A DNA stretch of 46,927 nt, from the NCBI GenBank assembly GCA_913046825.1, contig CAJWTF010000012.1:1-46927 (forward strand). The letters are read 5' to 3'. Below the pieces are notes generated by a model. The model was not told where the DNA came from. It did not search any database and saw only the letters and a program-made list of their open reading frames with translations. Positions 17,653 through 26,649 of this stretch are shown piece by piece. The stretch comes from an uncultured Rickettsiales bacterium (lineage in GTDB: Bacteria > Pseudomonadota > Alphaproteobacteria > UBA8366). The translations under genes and the position numbers were made by a program. Every line of letters begins with the position of its first letter. Positions within the stretch are counted from its first letter, which is position 1.

Positions 17653-18190
17653 TAAATTCCCGATGGCCATCGGCGGTCCGAGTCCCTGGCGGTGGAGATA
17701 GCGCTGGCGGAGAATGGTGTGGACTTTCAGGTCCGAGATGTTGACCTGAAGTCCGAGGCCCAGCGTGACGATGATTATGCGTTGGTCAATCCACAGCGCA
17801 AGGTTACGGCTCTGGTGACGTCCTGCGGCGAGACGCTTACCGAGTCAGTTGCTATTCTTCTGACCCTCGATCAGCGTCATCTCGACGTGAAACGTCTGAC
17901 GGAAGGTGACGCCGAAAGAGCCGAAGCGCTACGCTGGCTGTTGCTCATTGCGACCGAGATTTATCCGGTAATAGAGATGAACGATTGTCTGGAGCGGTTT
18001 TCACCAACGGGGGAGAGGGCCGCTGCATTGCGCGAGGCCGGCCGTAGCATCTGGCGCGAGCGATGGCTGATTGTAGAACGCAAGATTGCCGGAGACCCCT
18101 ATGTGTTGCGGTCAGGTTTCTTTCTGACGGACATTTACATTGCCGTCGTGAGTCGCTGGGCGGAGCAATCGAGAGCGATCAGGTGGTCTG
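17653..18190 (+). pseudogene. Glutathione S-transferase remnant, truncated at both ends
   Basis: The open frame keeps a GST thioredoxin-like half (SLAVEIALAENGVDFQVRDVD, NPQRKVTALV, LTESVAILLTLD) and part of the helical domain (LTDIYIAVVSRWAEQSR). The N-terminal strand and catalytic-residue region are missing: an in-frame TAA sits at 17652, just before the first recognisable residue, and the only starts (17692 onward) are internal. After about 18190 homology stops and the frame runs into unrelated sequence. It abuts an aldo/keto reductase relic, as if a deletion joined two genes. Confidence 0.6.
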
Positions 18191-18284
18191 TCCCCAGATT
18201 CTCTATAGCAGGCGTTAGACGCCAGGAAACTCATCGCAAGAAGTTCGCGATAACATCGACCAGTTCTGCGCTGAGACCTGACAG

Positions 18285-18811
18285 TCCATAGTGAGAATTG
18301 GACCCGACGACCTTCATGCGTTGGTCGATTCCGGGGCCTTCGACAGCGCCCAGGTTTTCTATAATCTGCTGGTTCCTTCGGCCGGTGAGACGGTCCCGGA
18401 AGGCTATTCCTGTGATGACTTCCGCGAGCTGCTGAAGGCGGCGGAGTGCCACGGCGTTGGCTCCATCGGTGTTCGAATATTCGCGGGTGGCCCGCTTTCA
18501 GGAGGCTAAGAACGTCATTCCTTAGGGTCGCAGAACGTCGCACCAATCGGCTCCGACACCAACTATGCAACCGATGTAAGCTGTGACCTCGCCTTTTGGT
18601 CGCTTGTCAACGACGGTATTGTGGAAACATTGCCCGAGCTCGTTATTCGATATGCGATCTTTCACCCAACCCTCTCGACGGTCGAAATCGGCAATTCAAT
18701 TTAGAGCAACTTTAGGGTGCCGCCAGGGCCGTCGAGAACGGCCCGCTACCGCCCGAAGCACTCGCGCAGATTAGTGATATCCAAAGCAGTTTTGCGGGTA
18801 AACAAAAAATA
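18285..18811 (+). pseudogene. Aldo/keto reductase remnant (C-terminal half, multiply frameshifted)
   Basis: Three pieces in different frames line up with the C-terminal half of an aldo/keto reductase: DSGAFDSAQVFYNLLVPSAG up to IRIFAGGPLSGG-like sequence (18291-18509, ends at TAA), then VAPIGSDTNYATDV and LPELVIRYAIFHPTLSTVEIG (about 18525-18703, ends at TAG), then ARAVENGPLPPEALAQISDI (about 18720-18811). The N-terminal NADPH-barrel half is missing. The gene is dead. Confidence 0.65.
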
Positions 18812-18841
18812 GGGGGACCGTTTAACTTATCCCCCTATTTT
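18806..18841. terminator. Strong bidirectional hairpin terminator
   Basis: AAAATAGGGGGA at 18806-18817 pairs perfectly with TCCCCCTATTTT at 18830-18841 around a 12-base loop. The A/T ends give a U tract on either strand. It lies four bases beyond the stop of the convergent dienelactone hydrolase gene and just after the dead aldo/keto reductase, and probably ends both transcripts. Confidence 0.85.
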
Positions 18842-18844
18842 GCG

Positions 18845-19564
18845 CTAAGCGAACACCTCGGCTAGAAAGTTCTCCATTGCCTGCCATGACCTGCGGTCGG
18901 CGTCTGCTTGGTACATGGCGCCCATGTCCGGCGCATTCGCCTCTGGATTCGTAAAGGCGTGCAACGTATTTCCGTAGCCATGGATTTGCCAATCCGCGCC
19001 GCCCGCCGTGAGTTCTTCGGCGAGTGCTGTGACGTCGGCTGGCGGTACCATTGGATCATCCCAGCCGTGCAAAGCGAGCACCTTGGCCTTGATGGCGTTA
19101 CCATCGGTGTTTCCAGGCTTATTGAACAAGCCGTGAAAACTCGCGGCACCTTGAAATTCTTCCCCGGTGCGGGCGAGATCTAGGACGCACATTCCACCAA
19201 AGCAGTAACCGGTGGCGGCAGTCTTGTTCGCATCGACTTGCCCTTGGTCACGGAGCACTTGGAGGCCGATCTTAAGCCGGTTCTGGAGCATCGGGCGGTT
19301 TTCCTGGAACGGCGTCATGAGTTTGGTGTTTTCCTCTGGGCTGCCGCCGAGGACGCCCTTGCCGTAGACATCCATCGCCAGGCCCGCGTAACCAAGGCTA
19401 GCGAGTTTGCGTGCGACTTTTTCCTCAAAGGGGCTACGTCCAGCCCAAGCGTGCACGATCAATACGCCGGGACGGGGGCCGGAGACCGCATCGTCCCAGG
19501 CGAAATAGCCCTCAAGCGCGGCGTCGCCATCTGTGTAGTCAATGGTTTTGGTTTGAACGGCCAT
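18845..19564 (-). CDS. Dienelactone hydrolase family protein
   Basis: 239 residues from ATG 19564. The family triad is present: Cys nucleophile in GYCFGGMC (C121), Asp in GWDDPMVP (about D170) and His in NTLHAF (H202). The N-terminal VLIVHAWAGRSPFEEKVARKLA block, with Glu before the nucleophile region, is typical. These cytoplasmic enzymes open dienelactones in chlorocatechol pathways, but most chromosomal copies have unknown ester substrates. It is monocistronic, ends at a strong hairpin terminator and diverges from the small gene at 19733. Confidence 0.88.
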   Translation of the reverse strand: MAVQTKTIDYTDGDAALEGYFAWDDAVSGPRPGVLIVHAWAGRSPFEEKVARKLASLGYAGLAMDVYGKGVLGGSPEENTKLMTPFQENRPMLQNRLKIGLQVLRDQGQVDANKTAATGYCFGGMCVLDLARTGEEFQGAASFHGLFNKPGNTDGNAIKAKVLALHGWDDPMVPPADVTALAEELTAGGADWQIHGYGNTLHAFTNPEANAPDMGAMYQADADRRSWQAMENFLAEVFA

Positions 19565-19732
19565 GAGTCTTCTCCTTCAATCTCTGCGTGGAGCGCGGTG
19601 GTTTCTTTCAAAAGAATCTATATGCATTGCCGCTCGAAGGAACCTGTCCTCCGATTTCTTTTTTTTGGGTGTGTTTGTCTTTTGCAGAAAGTTCGGCTAA
19701 CTCTCGTTCTACAATCAAGGAGTTGTCCGAAA

Positions 19733-20041
19733 ATGTCGATTGAGACCGTCGAGCAGGCCATCGTTTACGTCCTTAAGTGTCAGAAGTCGTTCATTGTGGC
19801 AGAGGCCGAAGCGGCTCTCTCGAAGGGTGACGCGGAAGCGGCGCACAAACTTCGCAAGCGTATCGAGAACATGGGGTTCGGCGTCAAAGCAGCGGACCTC
19901 ACGGACGATCACGAAGAGGCGCGGGTGGACGAACTGTTCGTATGGATTGAGCGGTTTGACCAGGAAGCTGTCGAGCATACGCCCACAAACCGCATTGCCT
20001 ATGACTTCCTTAAGAATGACGAGGACCTGTTTCTCGTTTGA
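19733..20041 (+). CDS. Conserved hypothetical protein, 102 aa
   Basis: ATG 19733 follows AAGGAG by ten bases. The product is acidic and helical with no signal peptide or membrane segment: VEQAIVYVLKCQKSFIVAEA, then a charged HKLRKRIENMGF helix and a C-terminal AYDFLKNDEDLFLV. I do not recognise the family. Codon use is like that of its neighbours and the ribosome site is good, so it is probably a real gene. It is alone between divergent and downstream promoters. Confidence 0.6.
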   Translation: MSIETVEQAIVYVLKCQKSFIVAEAEAALSKGDAEAAHKLRKRIENMGFGVKAADLTDDHEEARVDELFVWIERFDQEAVEHTPTNRIAYDFLKNDEDLFLV

Positions 20042-20288
20042 GCCGGCACGGTGTTGCTGCGTTCAGGTGACGGAGGCGATAAGCGCCCTTTGGCTGGTCT
20101 TAAGATAAATCCGGGACAAATTACCTAAAGCGAATTTACAGGCGTGACTGCATCACGTAAGCAGTTCCGGGTTGTGTGGAAGATTACCTGTATCGGTGAG
20201 CTGCTAACTCGACGTATATCTCAGGCTTCCGGGTGACAATCCAACATCGTCAGCGGCCCCGTTGGACTTCCGAGCAGAGGCAGGAAAC

Positions 20289-21494
20289 ATGACGTACCGC
20301 CGGATTAATTTTTTCTTTTTAAACATCGGTCATTTTTTCGACCATATGTTTGTGTTGATCTTTGCCACGGTGGCGGCGCTCAGTCTTACGACGGAATGGG
20401 GCATGACCTATTCCGAGCTCATTCTATACGCGACGCCAGGGCTTGTCGCCTTCGGCGCTCTCGCCGTTCCTGTTGGCTGGCTGGCGGACAAATGGAGCCG
20501 TGAGAGCATGATGGCGATTTTCTTCATCGGCATCGGCGCGAGCACGGCTTTTACCGCGCTTGCTGAGACACCTTTACAAATTGGGGTCGGGTTGCTGTTC
20601 ATTGGCATTTTTGCCGCAATCTATCATCCCGTCGGCATCGCCATGGTCGTCCACGGTCGGGAGAAAACAGGCATTCCGCTCGCGATTAACGGCATCTTTG
20701 GTAATATGGGCATTGCGGTGGCCGCGCTCATGGCCGGGTTGCTGATCGACACCAATGGCTGGCGTGCGGCCTTTGTTATACCGGGACTTATCTCGATCAG
20801 TTTTGGCTTCGCCTACATCTTGTTTATTCGCGCCGGCCGCGCCGCACGTGCGGCTGAAGTCGCCAGTGGTGCAGCTGCCAAGAAGGCTGGTGGGGGGATA
20901 ATGACGATCGATCGTACCCTCATTATTCGAACGTTCGCGATCATCTTCACCACCACTGCGATTGGCGGCTTTATCATGCGTAGTACGACATTCGCCTTGC
21001 CCAAAATTTTTGACGAACGACTGATGGATATCGCAAATAGTGCGACTTTAATTGGGGTATATGGTTTTCTGGTTTTTGCTGTTGCCGCGTTTGCGCAGCT
21101 CGCCGTTGGGTATCTCATCGACCGCTATTCCATTCGCATTATCTTTGCCGTCGTCGCGGCGCTGCAGGCCATCTTCTTCGTCATAATGGTAAATTTAACC
21201 GGGCTACCGGCACTCCTTATCTCGCTTGGATTCATGATGGTCGTGTTCGGGCAGATCCCCATCAACGACGTGCTCGTCGGTCGCATCACGCGGAGCGAGT
21301 GGCGCAGCCGCGCCTACGCCCTTCGATATGTGATAACGTTCTCAGTCTCTGCGACGGCGATACCGTTGATTGCCTGGATTCACGCCGAATGGAGCTTTGT
21401 TATCCTCTTCATTATGATGGCTATAGGTGCAGCAGGTACCTTCACAGTTGTCTTCTTCTTACCCAACGCGATCGCCAAACCGAAACTTTCCTGA
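20289..21494 (+). CDS. MFS transporter
   Basis: 401 residues with about twelve hydrophobic segments, from ATG 20289 with AGGAA just upstream; an in-frame start at 20262 would only add a hydrophilic tail. Marks include the LADKWSRESMMAIF loop between TM2 and TM3 and GIFAAIYHPVGIAMVVHGREKTG, the TM4-5 region of the FSR/NarK-like branch of MFS. Cargo unknown. A 250-base intergenic stretch precedes it (20042-20288) without other features that I can name. Confidence 0.87.
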   Translation: MTYRRINFFFLNIGHFFDHMFVLIFATVAALSLTTEWGMTYSELILYATPGLVAFGALAVPVGWLADKWSRESMMAIFFIGIGASTAFTALAETPLQIGVGLLFIGIFAAIYHPVGIAMVVHGREKTGIPLAINGIFGNMGIAVAALMAGLLIDTNGWRAAFVIPGLISISFGFAYILFIRAGRAARAAEVASGAAAKKAGGGIMTIDRTLIIRTFAIIFTTTAIGGFIMRSTTFALPKIFDERLMDIANSATLIGVYGFLVFAVAAFAQLAVGYLIDRYSIRIIFAVVAALQAIFFVIMVNLTGLPALLISLGFMMVVFGQIPINDVLVGRITRSEWRSRAYALRYVITFSVSATAIPLIAWIHAEWSFVILFIMMAIGAAGTFTVVFFLPNAIAKPKLS

Positions 21495-21612
21495 ATGTTA
21501 AATCCCGGGGACGTAGGCGAGACCGAGAGCAGCCTATTAGGCGGGGCAACCAATCTTGCCGCTCTGTGGTGATGATCTAGCTTACTCTCCAGTGGTCCCC
21601 AGGGGGTGGTTT

Positions 21613-21717
21613 ATGTCACCAGGGCCTCTCACATGGGAACTGGATAACTTAAGATCAGTCCGACCCTTTCTGAAAATGCAGCAACAGTATTTGAAGCTTC
21701 ATCGCGGCGCGGTATGA
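21613..21717 (+). CDS. Possible 34-residue leader peptide overlapping the BVMO start
   Basis: ATG 21613, preceded by a G-rich stretch (AGGGGGTGG), opens 34 codons that stop at TGA 21715-21717, overlapping the Baeyer-Villiger monooxygenase ATG as ATGA. The monooxygenase has no clear ribosome site of its own, so coupled translation is possible. No homology is recognised; the overlap could be chance. Confidence 0.25.
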   Translation: MSPGPLTWELDNLRSVRPFLKMQQQYLKLHRGAV

Positions 21718-23324
21718 GCGAAAAAATCCCGACATACGAGGCAGTCGTCATCGGCAGCGGCATTTCCGGTATGTACGTCACATATCGTCTGCGCGAGCTC
21801 GGGGTGAACTTTCGCGTGTTCGAGGCCGGCTCCGACGTCGGCGGTACGTGGTATTGGTGCCGCTATCCGGGCGCCCGGTTTGACTCTGAAAGCTGGTCCT
21901 ACGGCTATTTCTTCGACAAGGAGCTGCTGCAGGAATGGGACTGGAAGGAGCATTTCTCACCGCAGCCGGATACGCTCGAATATCTGAACCTTGTCGCCGA
22001 TAAGCACGACTTCCGCCGCGATATAACTTTCAACGCCACCGTCGCTGCCGCCGAATTCGACGACGAATCCGGCCAATGGACCGTTACCTTCGAAGATGGA
22101 AGCGAGGTGCGCGCAACGCTCGTCATTTCCTGTCTTGGTGTGCTCTCCGCGCCGACACTCCCCAACATTCCGGGCCGCGACGACTTCCGAGGCCAAGCCT
22201 TCCACACCGCCCGCTGGCCGCATGAGCCGGTATCGTTCGAGGGCAAGCGGGTGGGTGTCATCGGCACGGGTGCGACCGCGATCCAGGCGATTCCGGAAAT
22301 CGCCAAGACGGCTGAACATCTGACCGTGTTCCAGCGCCATCCCAACTGGGCGGCACCGCTGCATAATTCGAAGATCACGCCGGAAGAGCAGAAGGACATC
22401 AAATCCCGCTACGAGGAAATTTATGCTCGCTGCTGGGAGACGGCCGGCTGTTTCATCCACACCCCAGACCCGCGCAGCGCCCTCGACGCCACGCCGGAAG
22501 AGCGGGAGGCTTTCTGGGAGAAGCTGTATTCCGAACCCGGATTCGGTATTTGGATCGGCAATTACCGGGACATCCTGACGGACGAGCGCGCCAATGCGCT
22601 CGCGACCGAGTTCATGACCCGCAAGATTCGTGAGCGGGTCAACGACCCGAAGATTGCCGAAAAACTGATACCGAAGAACCACGGCTTCGGCCTCCGCCGC
22701 CTGCCGCTGGAGAGCGGCTATTTCGAGGCCTATAACCGCTCGAACGTCCAGCTTGTCGACACGCTTGAAACACCGATCGAGCGTATCACCGCCGAGGGTG
22801 TCCGAACGACAGCGGAGGAGCACGGGCTGGACATCCTGGTCTACGCCACCGGCTTCGACGGGGTGACCGGCGGCTACGACAACATCGATATCCGCGGGCC
22901 CGGCGGTCGGCGCCTCCGGGACGACTGGAAAGACGACCTGCCGAAGACCTTTCTCGGCGTTATCAACGATGGCTTTCCGAATTTGCTGATGGTGCTGGGA
23001 CCACATACCTCGCGTGGTAATATCCCGCGCCACATCGAGAAGATCGTCGACTTTAACATTGGCATCATCCGCCACATGCGCGAGCACGGCTACAGCCGCG
23101 TCGAGGCCCGCCCGGAAGAGGCGGAAAAGTGGCTGGCTCAAGTCAAGGAAGTCAACGAGGGCCGCCTCGCGGGCCAAATACCGAGCTGGCAGACGGGCGT
23201 GAACGTCAATGTACCCGGCCGTCAAACTATCCGCGTGCTAGGATATTACGGTGGTGCCATACGCTACCGCGAGCAGACGGAGCAGGTCGCCGCGCAGGGT
23301 TACAAGGAACTGATGTTCCGCTGA
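21714..23324 (+). CDS. Baeyer-Villiger flavin monooxygenase
   Basis: 536 residues, class B flavoprotein of the cyclohexanone/phenylacetone monooxygenase type, which inserts oxygen next to a ketone to give an ester or lactone using FAD and NADPH. Visible: FAD Rossmann motif GSGISG (14-19), the GGTWYWCRYPGARFDSES block (43-60), the Baeyer-Villiger fingerprint FRGQAFHTARWP (158-169) and the NADPH Rossmann motif GTGATA (184-189), then VYATGFDGVTGGY. Length is normal. Lactone products would fit the lactonase-type genes elsewhere in the window, though these are 8 kb away. The dioxygenase-fusion gene follows 141 bases downstream on the same strand. Confidence 0.92.
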   Translation: MSEKIPTYEAVVIGSGISGMYVTYRLRELGVNFRVFEAGSDVGGTWYWCRYPGARFDSESWSYGYFFDKELLQEWDWKEHFSPQPDTLEYLNLVADKHDFRRDITFNATVAAAEFDDESGQWTVTFEDGSEVRATLVISCLGVLSAPTLPNIPGRDDFRGQAFHTARWPHEPVSFEGKRVGVIGTGATAIQAIPEIAKTAEHLTVFQRHPNWAAPLHNSKITPEEQKDIKSRYEEIYARCWETAGCFIHTPDPRSALDATPEEREAFWEKLYSEPGFGIWIGNYRDILTDERANALATEFMTRKIRERVNDPKIAEKLIPKNHGFGLRRLPLESGYFEAYNRSNVQLVDTLETPIERITAEGVRTTAEEHGLDILVYATGFDGVTGGYDNIDIRGPGGRRLRDDWKDDLPKTFLGVINDGFPNLLMVLGPHTSRGNIPRHIEKIVDFNIGIIRHMREHGYSRVEARPEEAEKWLAQVKEVNEGRLAGQIPSWQTGVNVNVPGRQTIRVLGYYGGAIRYREQTEQVAAQGYKELMFR

Positions 23325-23465
23325 CGCCGCGTCGGCGCTCCAGCGCTCTATCCGGATGGAATCAGACGGGGCTTTCGGCCAAGTGGTGCCTTGAGATTCG
23401 CCACGTCGCGCGTATTTTGAATGGAATATTGGAGCCGCTCGTCCCCGGATACGGAAGGCCATGCT

Positions 23466-24851
23466 ATGAAGGATGAATTCGAGAAGAACGGTTATTACGT
23501 CCTGCGGGGCGTCCTGACGGAGGCGGAAGTGGACCGTCTCGCAGGGCCAATCCGCGCAGCCTTTAACCGCGGCGATTATGACACCTATAAGGAGGGGTCG
23601 GCATATCCATTGCCGGGTATCCATTCAATGGGCCCGCGAATTTTGGAAGAACACCCGGACATTGCGGAAGTGAGCCTCGCGCACCCTGCCATCATGGCGG
23701 CGATCCAAGAGCTCTTCGGTGAGCCCGCCACATTGGCGCAATATTGGTCCATTATGCGCCCACCAGGAGCGGGTTTGAGCGACAAGCCGTTCGTTAAAGG
23801 CAGCGGCGCCCATTACGACTACAAGCCTTGGCGAAGCGTCGGCTCCTACGTCAAGTGGATGTTCGCGGTGATCCCCTTCATCGACTACACGGATACCGCA
23901 GGCCCGCTCGCGGTATCGCCCGGTTCGCATCGTAAATCCACCCTATTGCCGTCGGACGGTCGCGTGCATCAGGTGGACGCCGCCCAAGTTCCCGAGGCGC
24001 ATAAAATCGAGCTGATAGATCCATCCTTGAAGAAGGGCGATGTCGTCTTGATGGACGGGTTTCTGTGGCATGAGGCGCGTCCCAACTACGGCAACTCCGA
24101 CCGCTGCGGGCTTTATATGAAGTTCCACGCAAAATCATCGCCGCCCGCCTGCGGCCCGACAATCTACCCATCCGCCGTGCACGAGTTCCTGCCGGACGAC
24201 GCCAAACACCTCATCCCCTACCATCGGGGCGATGGTCAATATGCCGCGCTGCGCGACGGGGCGGTAGGCGGCATCGACGAAGCGCGATTGTTGATCGAAG
24301 ACAGCGAAGAGAAAGTGCTCGTCATTGGAAATGACACCGACGGATGGCGGCTTCCGAAATTCGCCGCCGCAGAGGACCCAACCGCGGGCATTCTGGATGT
24401 TTGCAATGTTATGGGGTCCGTGGTCGAGGAAGCGCGCGAACAACTCGGATTGCAGTTGCCGTGGCTCAGCTGGCTGGTCGACCTCGCCGAGCAACCGGAC
24501 GACGACGATACGGGAGAATGGAGATGTCGGGTATACGGCCATCGCCTGCAAACCGCGGCACCGGCGCTCGACGTATCAAATGACGCAGCGGGCCAACACC
24601 GCTGGATGTCGGTCGACGAACTTGAGGAAGCACATTCGGCCGACGCATTGGATCGCGGCGGGGAAGTCCTCTATTGGTTGCATATGTGGCAAAGCCAAGA
24701 GGATGAGGAGGGGCGCCACATCACCCGAAGCTACGGCGTTCCCACCACCCATGTCCAGTTTTTCAAGTACAATGGAAACGGCAATCCGGAAGGCACTTAT
24801 CGTGTCGGTGAATTCGACCAGGACGGCCAGCCTATGCCGGCTGAGGTATAG
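23466..24851 (+). CDS. Phytanoyl-CoA dioxygenase family protein with C-terminal Nudix-like domain
   Basis: 461 residues from ATG 23466. Residues 1-225 are a PhyH-type Fe(II)/2-oxoglutarate oxygenase: NGYYVLRGVLTEAEVDRL at the start, iron ligands H116-x-D118 in GAHYDYKPW and H202 in LWHEARP, and a likely 2-oxoglutarate Arg (R213). About residues 285-400 look like a Nudix fold: KVLVIGNDTDGWRLPKF, GSVVEEAREQLGL (a worn REUxEExGU box), WLVDLAEQ, then HRWMSVDEL. The Nudix acids that bind metal are partly missing, so this half may bind rather than hydrolyse. PhyH proteins are usually near 300 residues, so this is an unusual fusion. It follows the Baeyer-Villiger gene. Confidence 0.82.
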   Translation: MKDEFEKNGYYVLRGVLTEAEVDRLAGPIRAAFNRGDYDTYKEGSAYPLPGIHSMGPRILEEHPDIAEVSLAHPAIMAAIQELFGEPATLAQYWSIMRPPGAGLSDKPFVKGSGAHYDYKPWRSVGSYVKWMFAVIPFIDYTDTAGPLAVSPGSHRKSTLLPSDGRVHQVDAAQVPEAHKIELIDPSLKKGDVVLMDGFLWHEARPNYGNSDRCGLYMKFHAKSSPPACGPTIYPSAVHEFLPDDAKHLIPYHRGDGQYAALRDGAVGGIDEARLLIEDSEEKVLVIGNDTDGWRLPKFAAAEDPTAGILDVCNVMGSVVEEAREQLGLQLPWLSWLVDLAEQPDDDDTGEWRCRVYGHRLQTAAPALDVSNDAAGQHRWMSVDELEEAHSADALDRGGEVLYWLHMWQSQEDEEGRHITRSYGVPTTHVQFFKYNGNGNPEGTYRVGEFDQDGQPMPAEV

Positions 24852-24906
24852 GCGTCGTACTCGTAAATCCTCTGGTGTTTAGAGCAGGTCCTTCGCCCCT
24901 GGGCCG

Positions 24907-25947
24907 TTAGCGTATTTCGTCACGGACAATCGCCGCACCTGCGACCATCGCCTTGATCTTGCCGAGCGCGGAGGCTCGCGGCATGTATTTCAGGCCGCAG
25001 TCTGGAGCGATGATTATGCGCTCCGCCACGCAATGGGGAAGTGCCCGACGAATGCGCTCTGCAACTGTCTCAGCCGACTCCACCTCGTGTGTTGAGAGGT
25101 CGAGCACGCCGAGAATGATCTTCTTTTCCGGCAATTCTTCCAACACCACACAATCGAGTTCCGACTGCGCGGTTTCGATAGAAATACCGTGCGCATTACA
25201 CTGCGCCAGTTCCGGCAGAAAGGAATAACCCTCGGGCCGTGCGTGAATAATCGCGGCATAGCCAAAACAGATATGCACCGCCGTTTCGCCTTCGACGCCT
25301 TCGAGTGCCCGGTTCAGTGCCTGTAGGCCGTATTCGCGCGCTTTTTCAGGGCGGGCCTGCATGTAAGGTTCATCCAATTGAACGACATCCGCACCCGCCT
25401 CGAACAGGTTCTTCACCTCCGCATTCACCGCCGCCGCGTAGTCGAGCGCTAGGTCCGCCTCATTGTCGTAGAACTCGTTCTGGGCCTGCTGGGTCATGGT
25501 AAACGGACCCGGCACGGTCATCTTGATCCGCCTGTCGGTATGGGCCCGCAGAAATTTCACATCTTCGACCTCGACCGGATGCTTGCGGTGGATCTTACCG
25601 ACGATGCGCGGCACTGGGTTCGGGTGGCCGCTGCGGTCAAGGGCGGTTCCCGGGTTGTCGATGTCGACACCGTCGAGCGCAGTAGCAAAACGGTTCGAGT
25701 AGCTTTCGCGTCGAATTTCGCCATCGGTCACGATATCGAGACCGGCCTCTTCCTGCTCGCGGATCGCGACGAGCGTCGCGTCATCTTGCGCCTGTGCGAG
25801 GAATTCCGGGGCGACCCGCCATAGTTCGCGCGCGCGTGTACGCGGTGGGAACCGTCCGGCGAGTTTTTCTCGGTCAATCAGCCAGTCAGGTTGCGCGTAG
25901 GATCCGACGAGGGAGGTCGGTAACAGTGTGTGGCCTGTTTTGCTCAT
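24907..25947 (-). CDS. MetE C-terminal-like (cobalamin-independent) methyltransferase
   Basis: 346 residues from ATG 25947 with AAGGAAG seven bases upstream. It corresponds to the catalytic (C-terminal) half of cobalamin-independent methionine synthase. Zinc ligands are in place: H225 and C227 in AVHICFGY, E258 in GISIETAQ and C317 in APDCGLKYM. LDEPYMQ and GPFTMTQQ are also family motifs. There is no N-terminal MetE half, so the methyl donor may differ from polyglutamyl-folate; related stand-alone proteins move methyl groups to thiols. Last gene of an operon with a SAM methyltransferase and a DszB-type enzyme, suggesting sulfur or methyl-thiol metabolism. Confidence 0.85.
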   Translation of the reverse strand: MSKTGHTLLPTSLVGSYAQPDWLIDREKLAGRFPPRTRARELWRVAPEFLAQAQDDATLVAIREQEEAGLDIVTDGEIRRESYSNRFATALDGVDIDNPGTALDRSGHPNPVPRIVGKIHRKHPVEVEDVKFLRAHTDRRIKMTVPGPFTMTQQAQNEFYDNEADLALDYAAAVNAEVKNLFEAGADVVQLDEPYMQARPEKAREYGLQALNRALEGVEGETAVHICFGYAAIIHARPEGYSFLPELAQCNAHGISIETAQSELDCVVLEELPEKKIILGVLDLSTHEVESAETVAERIRRALPHCVAERIIIAPDCGLKYMPRASALGKIKAMVAGAAIVRDEIR

Positions 25948-25995
25948 GGAATCTTCCTTCTCACTCTTTCCGCCCACTCGATGATCGCTGGCGCC

Positions 25996-26637
25996 TCACA
26001 ACACCTCGAACGCATAGATCCGCGCCATGATCGCTTTGTCGTCGAACGGCGTCGAATCGTAGCGGCCCGATGTGCCCGCATGGCGCCATTTTCCGGCGTC
26101 TGCAAATTGCTTGGCCTGAGCCTCGATCTGTTCGCCGAGATAGATGCGGGCGACGGAGAACACAATGTAGCCGCCCGGTTGCACGACGCGGGTTAATTCT
26201 TCCAGGCTGCTGAGCGGTGCATGGCCTTCGGTATAGACGCCCGAAGCGGTGGCACCGGCGTAGCTGTTGTCTTCATAGTCAAGCCGCTCGCCAAGCAGGC
26301 CGAATTTAAGATCTCGGTATAAATCTTTCTTGGCGGCAAGAGCCAACATGCCGGCCGATGCATCGAAACCGTCGATATTGGGATAACCCAGCGCGGGTAG
26401 GATTTCGCCGAGGATGCCGGTGCCGGCACCAGCGTCGAGCACCGGCGCGTCGCCGGCCGGCTGGTGGCGCGTAAACATGGCCGCGGTCATGACTGGATGG
26501 GTATAGCCGACGCCGCGCATGTGTGCTTCGTATTCCTTCGACCAGTTGTCGTATACGACGGAGGTGACTTTTGAGTCACCGGCCGCGTAGGCGTCATGGA
26601 GGGAGCGGACTTCTTCGCCCTGATCGGAATCTGTCAT
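25996..26637 (-). CDS. Class I SAM-dependent methyltransferase
   Basis: 213 residues. The SAM-binding motif is LDAGAGTGILGE (67-78), followed by GFDASAGMLALA and post-motif segments GVYTEGHAPLSSLEELTRVVQPGG and YIVFSVARIY. The fold is Methyltransf_11/25-like, and the N-terminal VVYDNWSKEYEAHMRGVGY is a common start in this group. Substrate unknown. Operon position (12 bases after the DszB-like gene, 48 bases before the MetE-like gene) suggests methylation linked to a sulfur or carbon unit handled by those proteins. Confidence 0.85.
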   Translation of the reverse strand: MTDSDQGEEVRSLHDAYAAGDSKVTSVVYDNWSKEYEAHMRGVGYTHPVMTAAMFTRHQPAGDAPVLDAGAGTGILGEILPALGYPNIDGFDASAGMLALAAKKDLYRDLKFGLLGERLDYEDNSYAGATASGVYTEGHAPLSSLEELTRVVQPGGYIVFSVARIYLGEQIEAQAKQFADAGKWRHAGTSGRYDSTPFDDKAIMARIYAFEVL

Positions 26638-26649
26638 GATATCTTTCCG

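Noticed and set aside
18231..18452. Reverse-strand frame ending in SAELVDVIANFLR that looks like a hydrolase tail
   Set aside because: The plus strand in the same place matches aldo/keto reductase over three separate pieces, which is stronger.
21957..23225. Long reverse-strand open frame (422 codons) opposite the Baeyer-Villiger gene
   Set aside because: The plus-strand frame has clear FAD and NADPH motifs; the reverse frame has none and is a GC-driven shadow.
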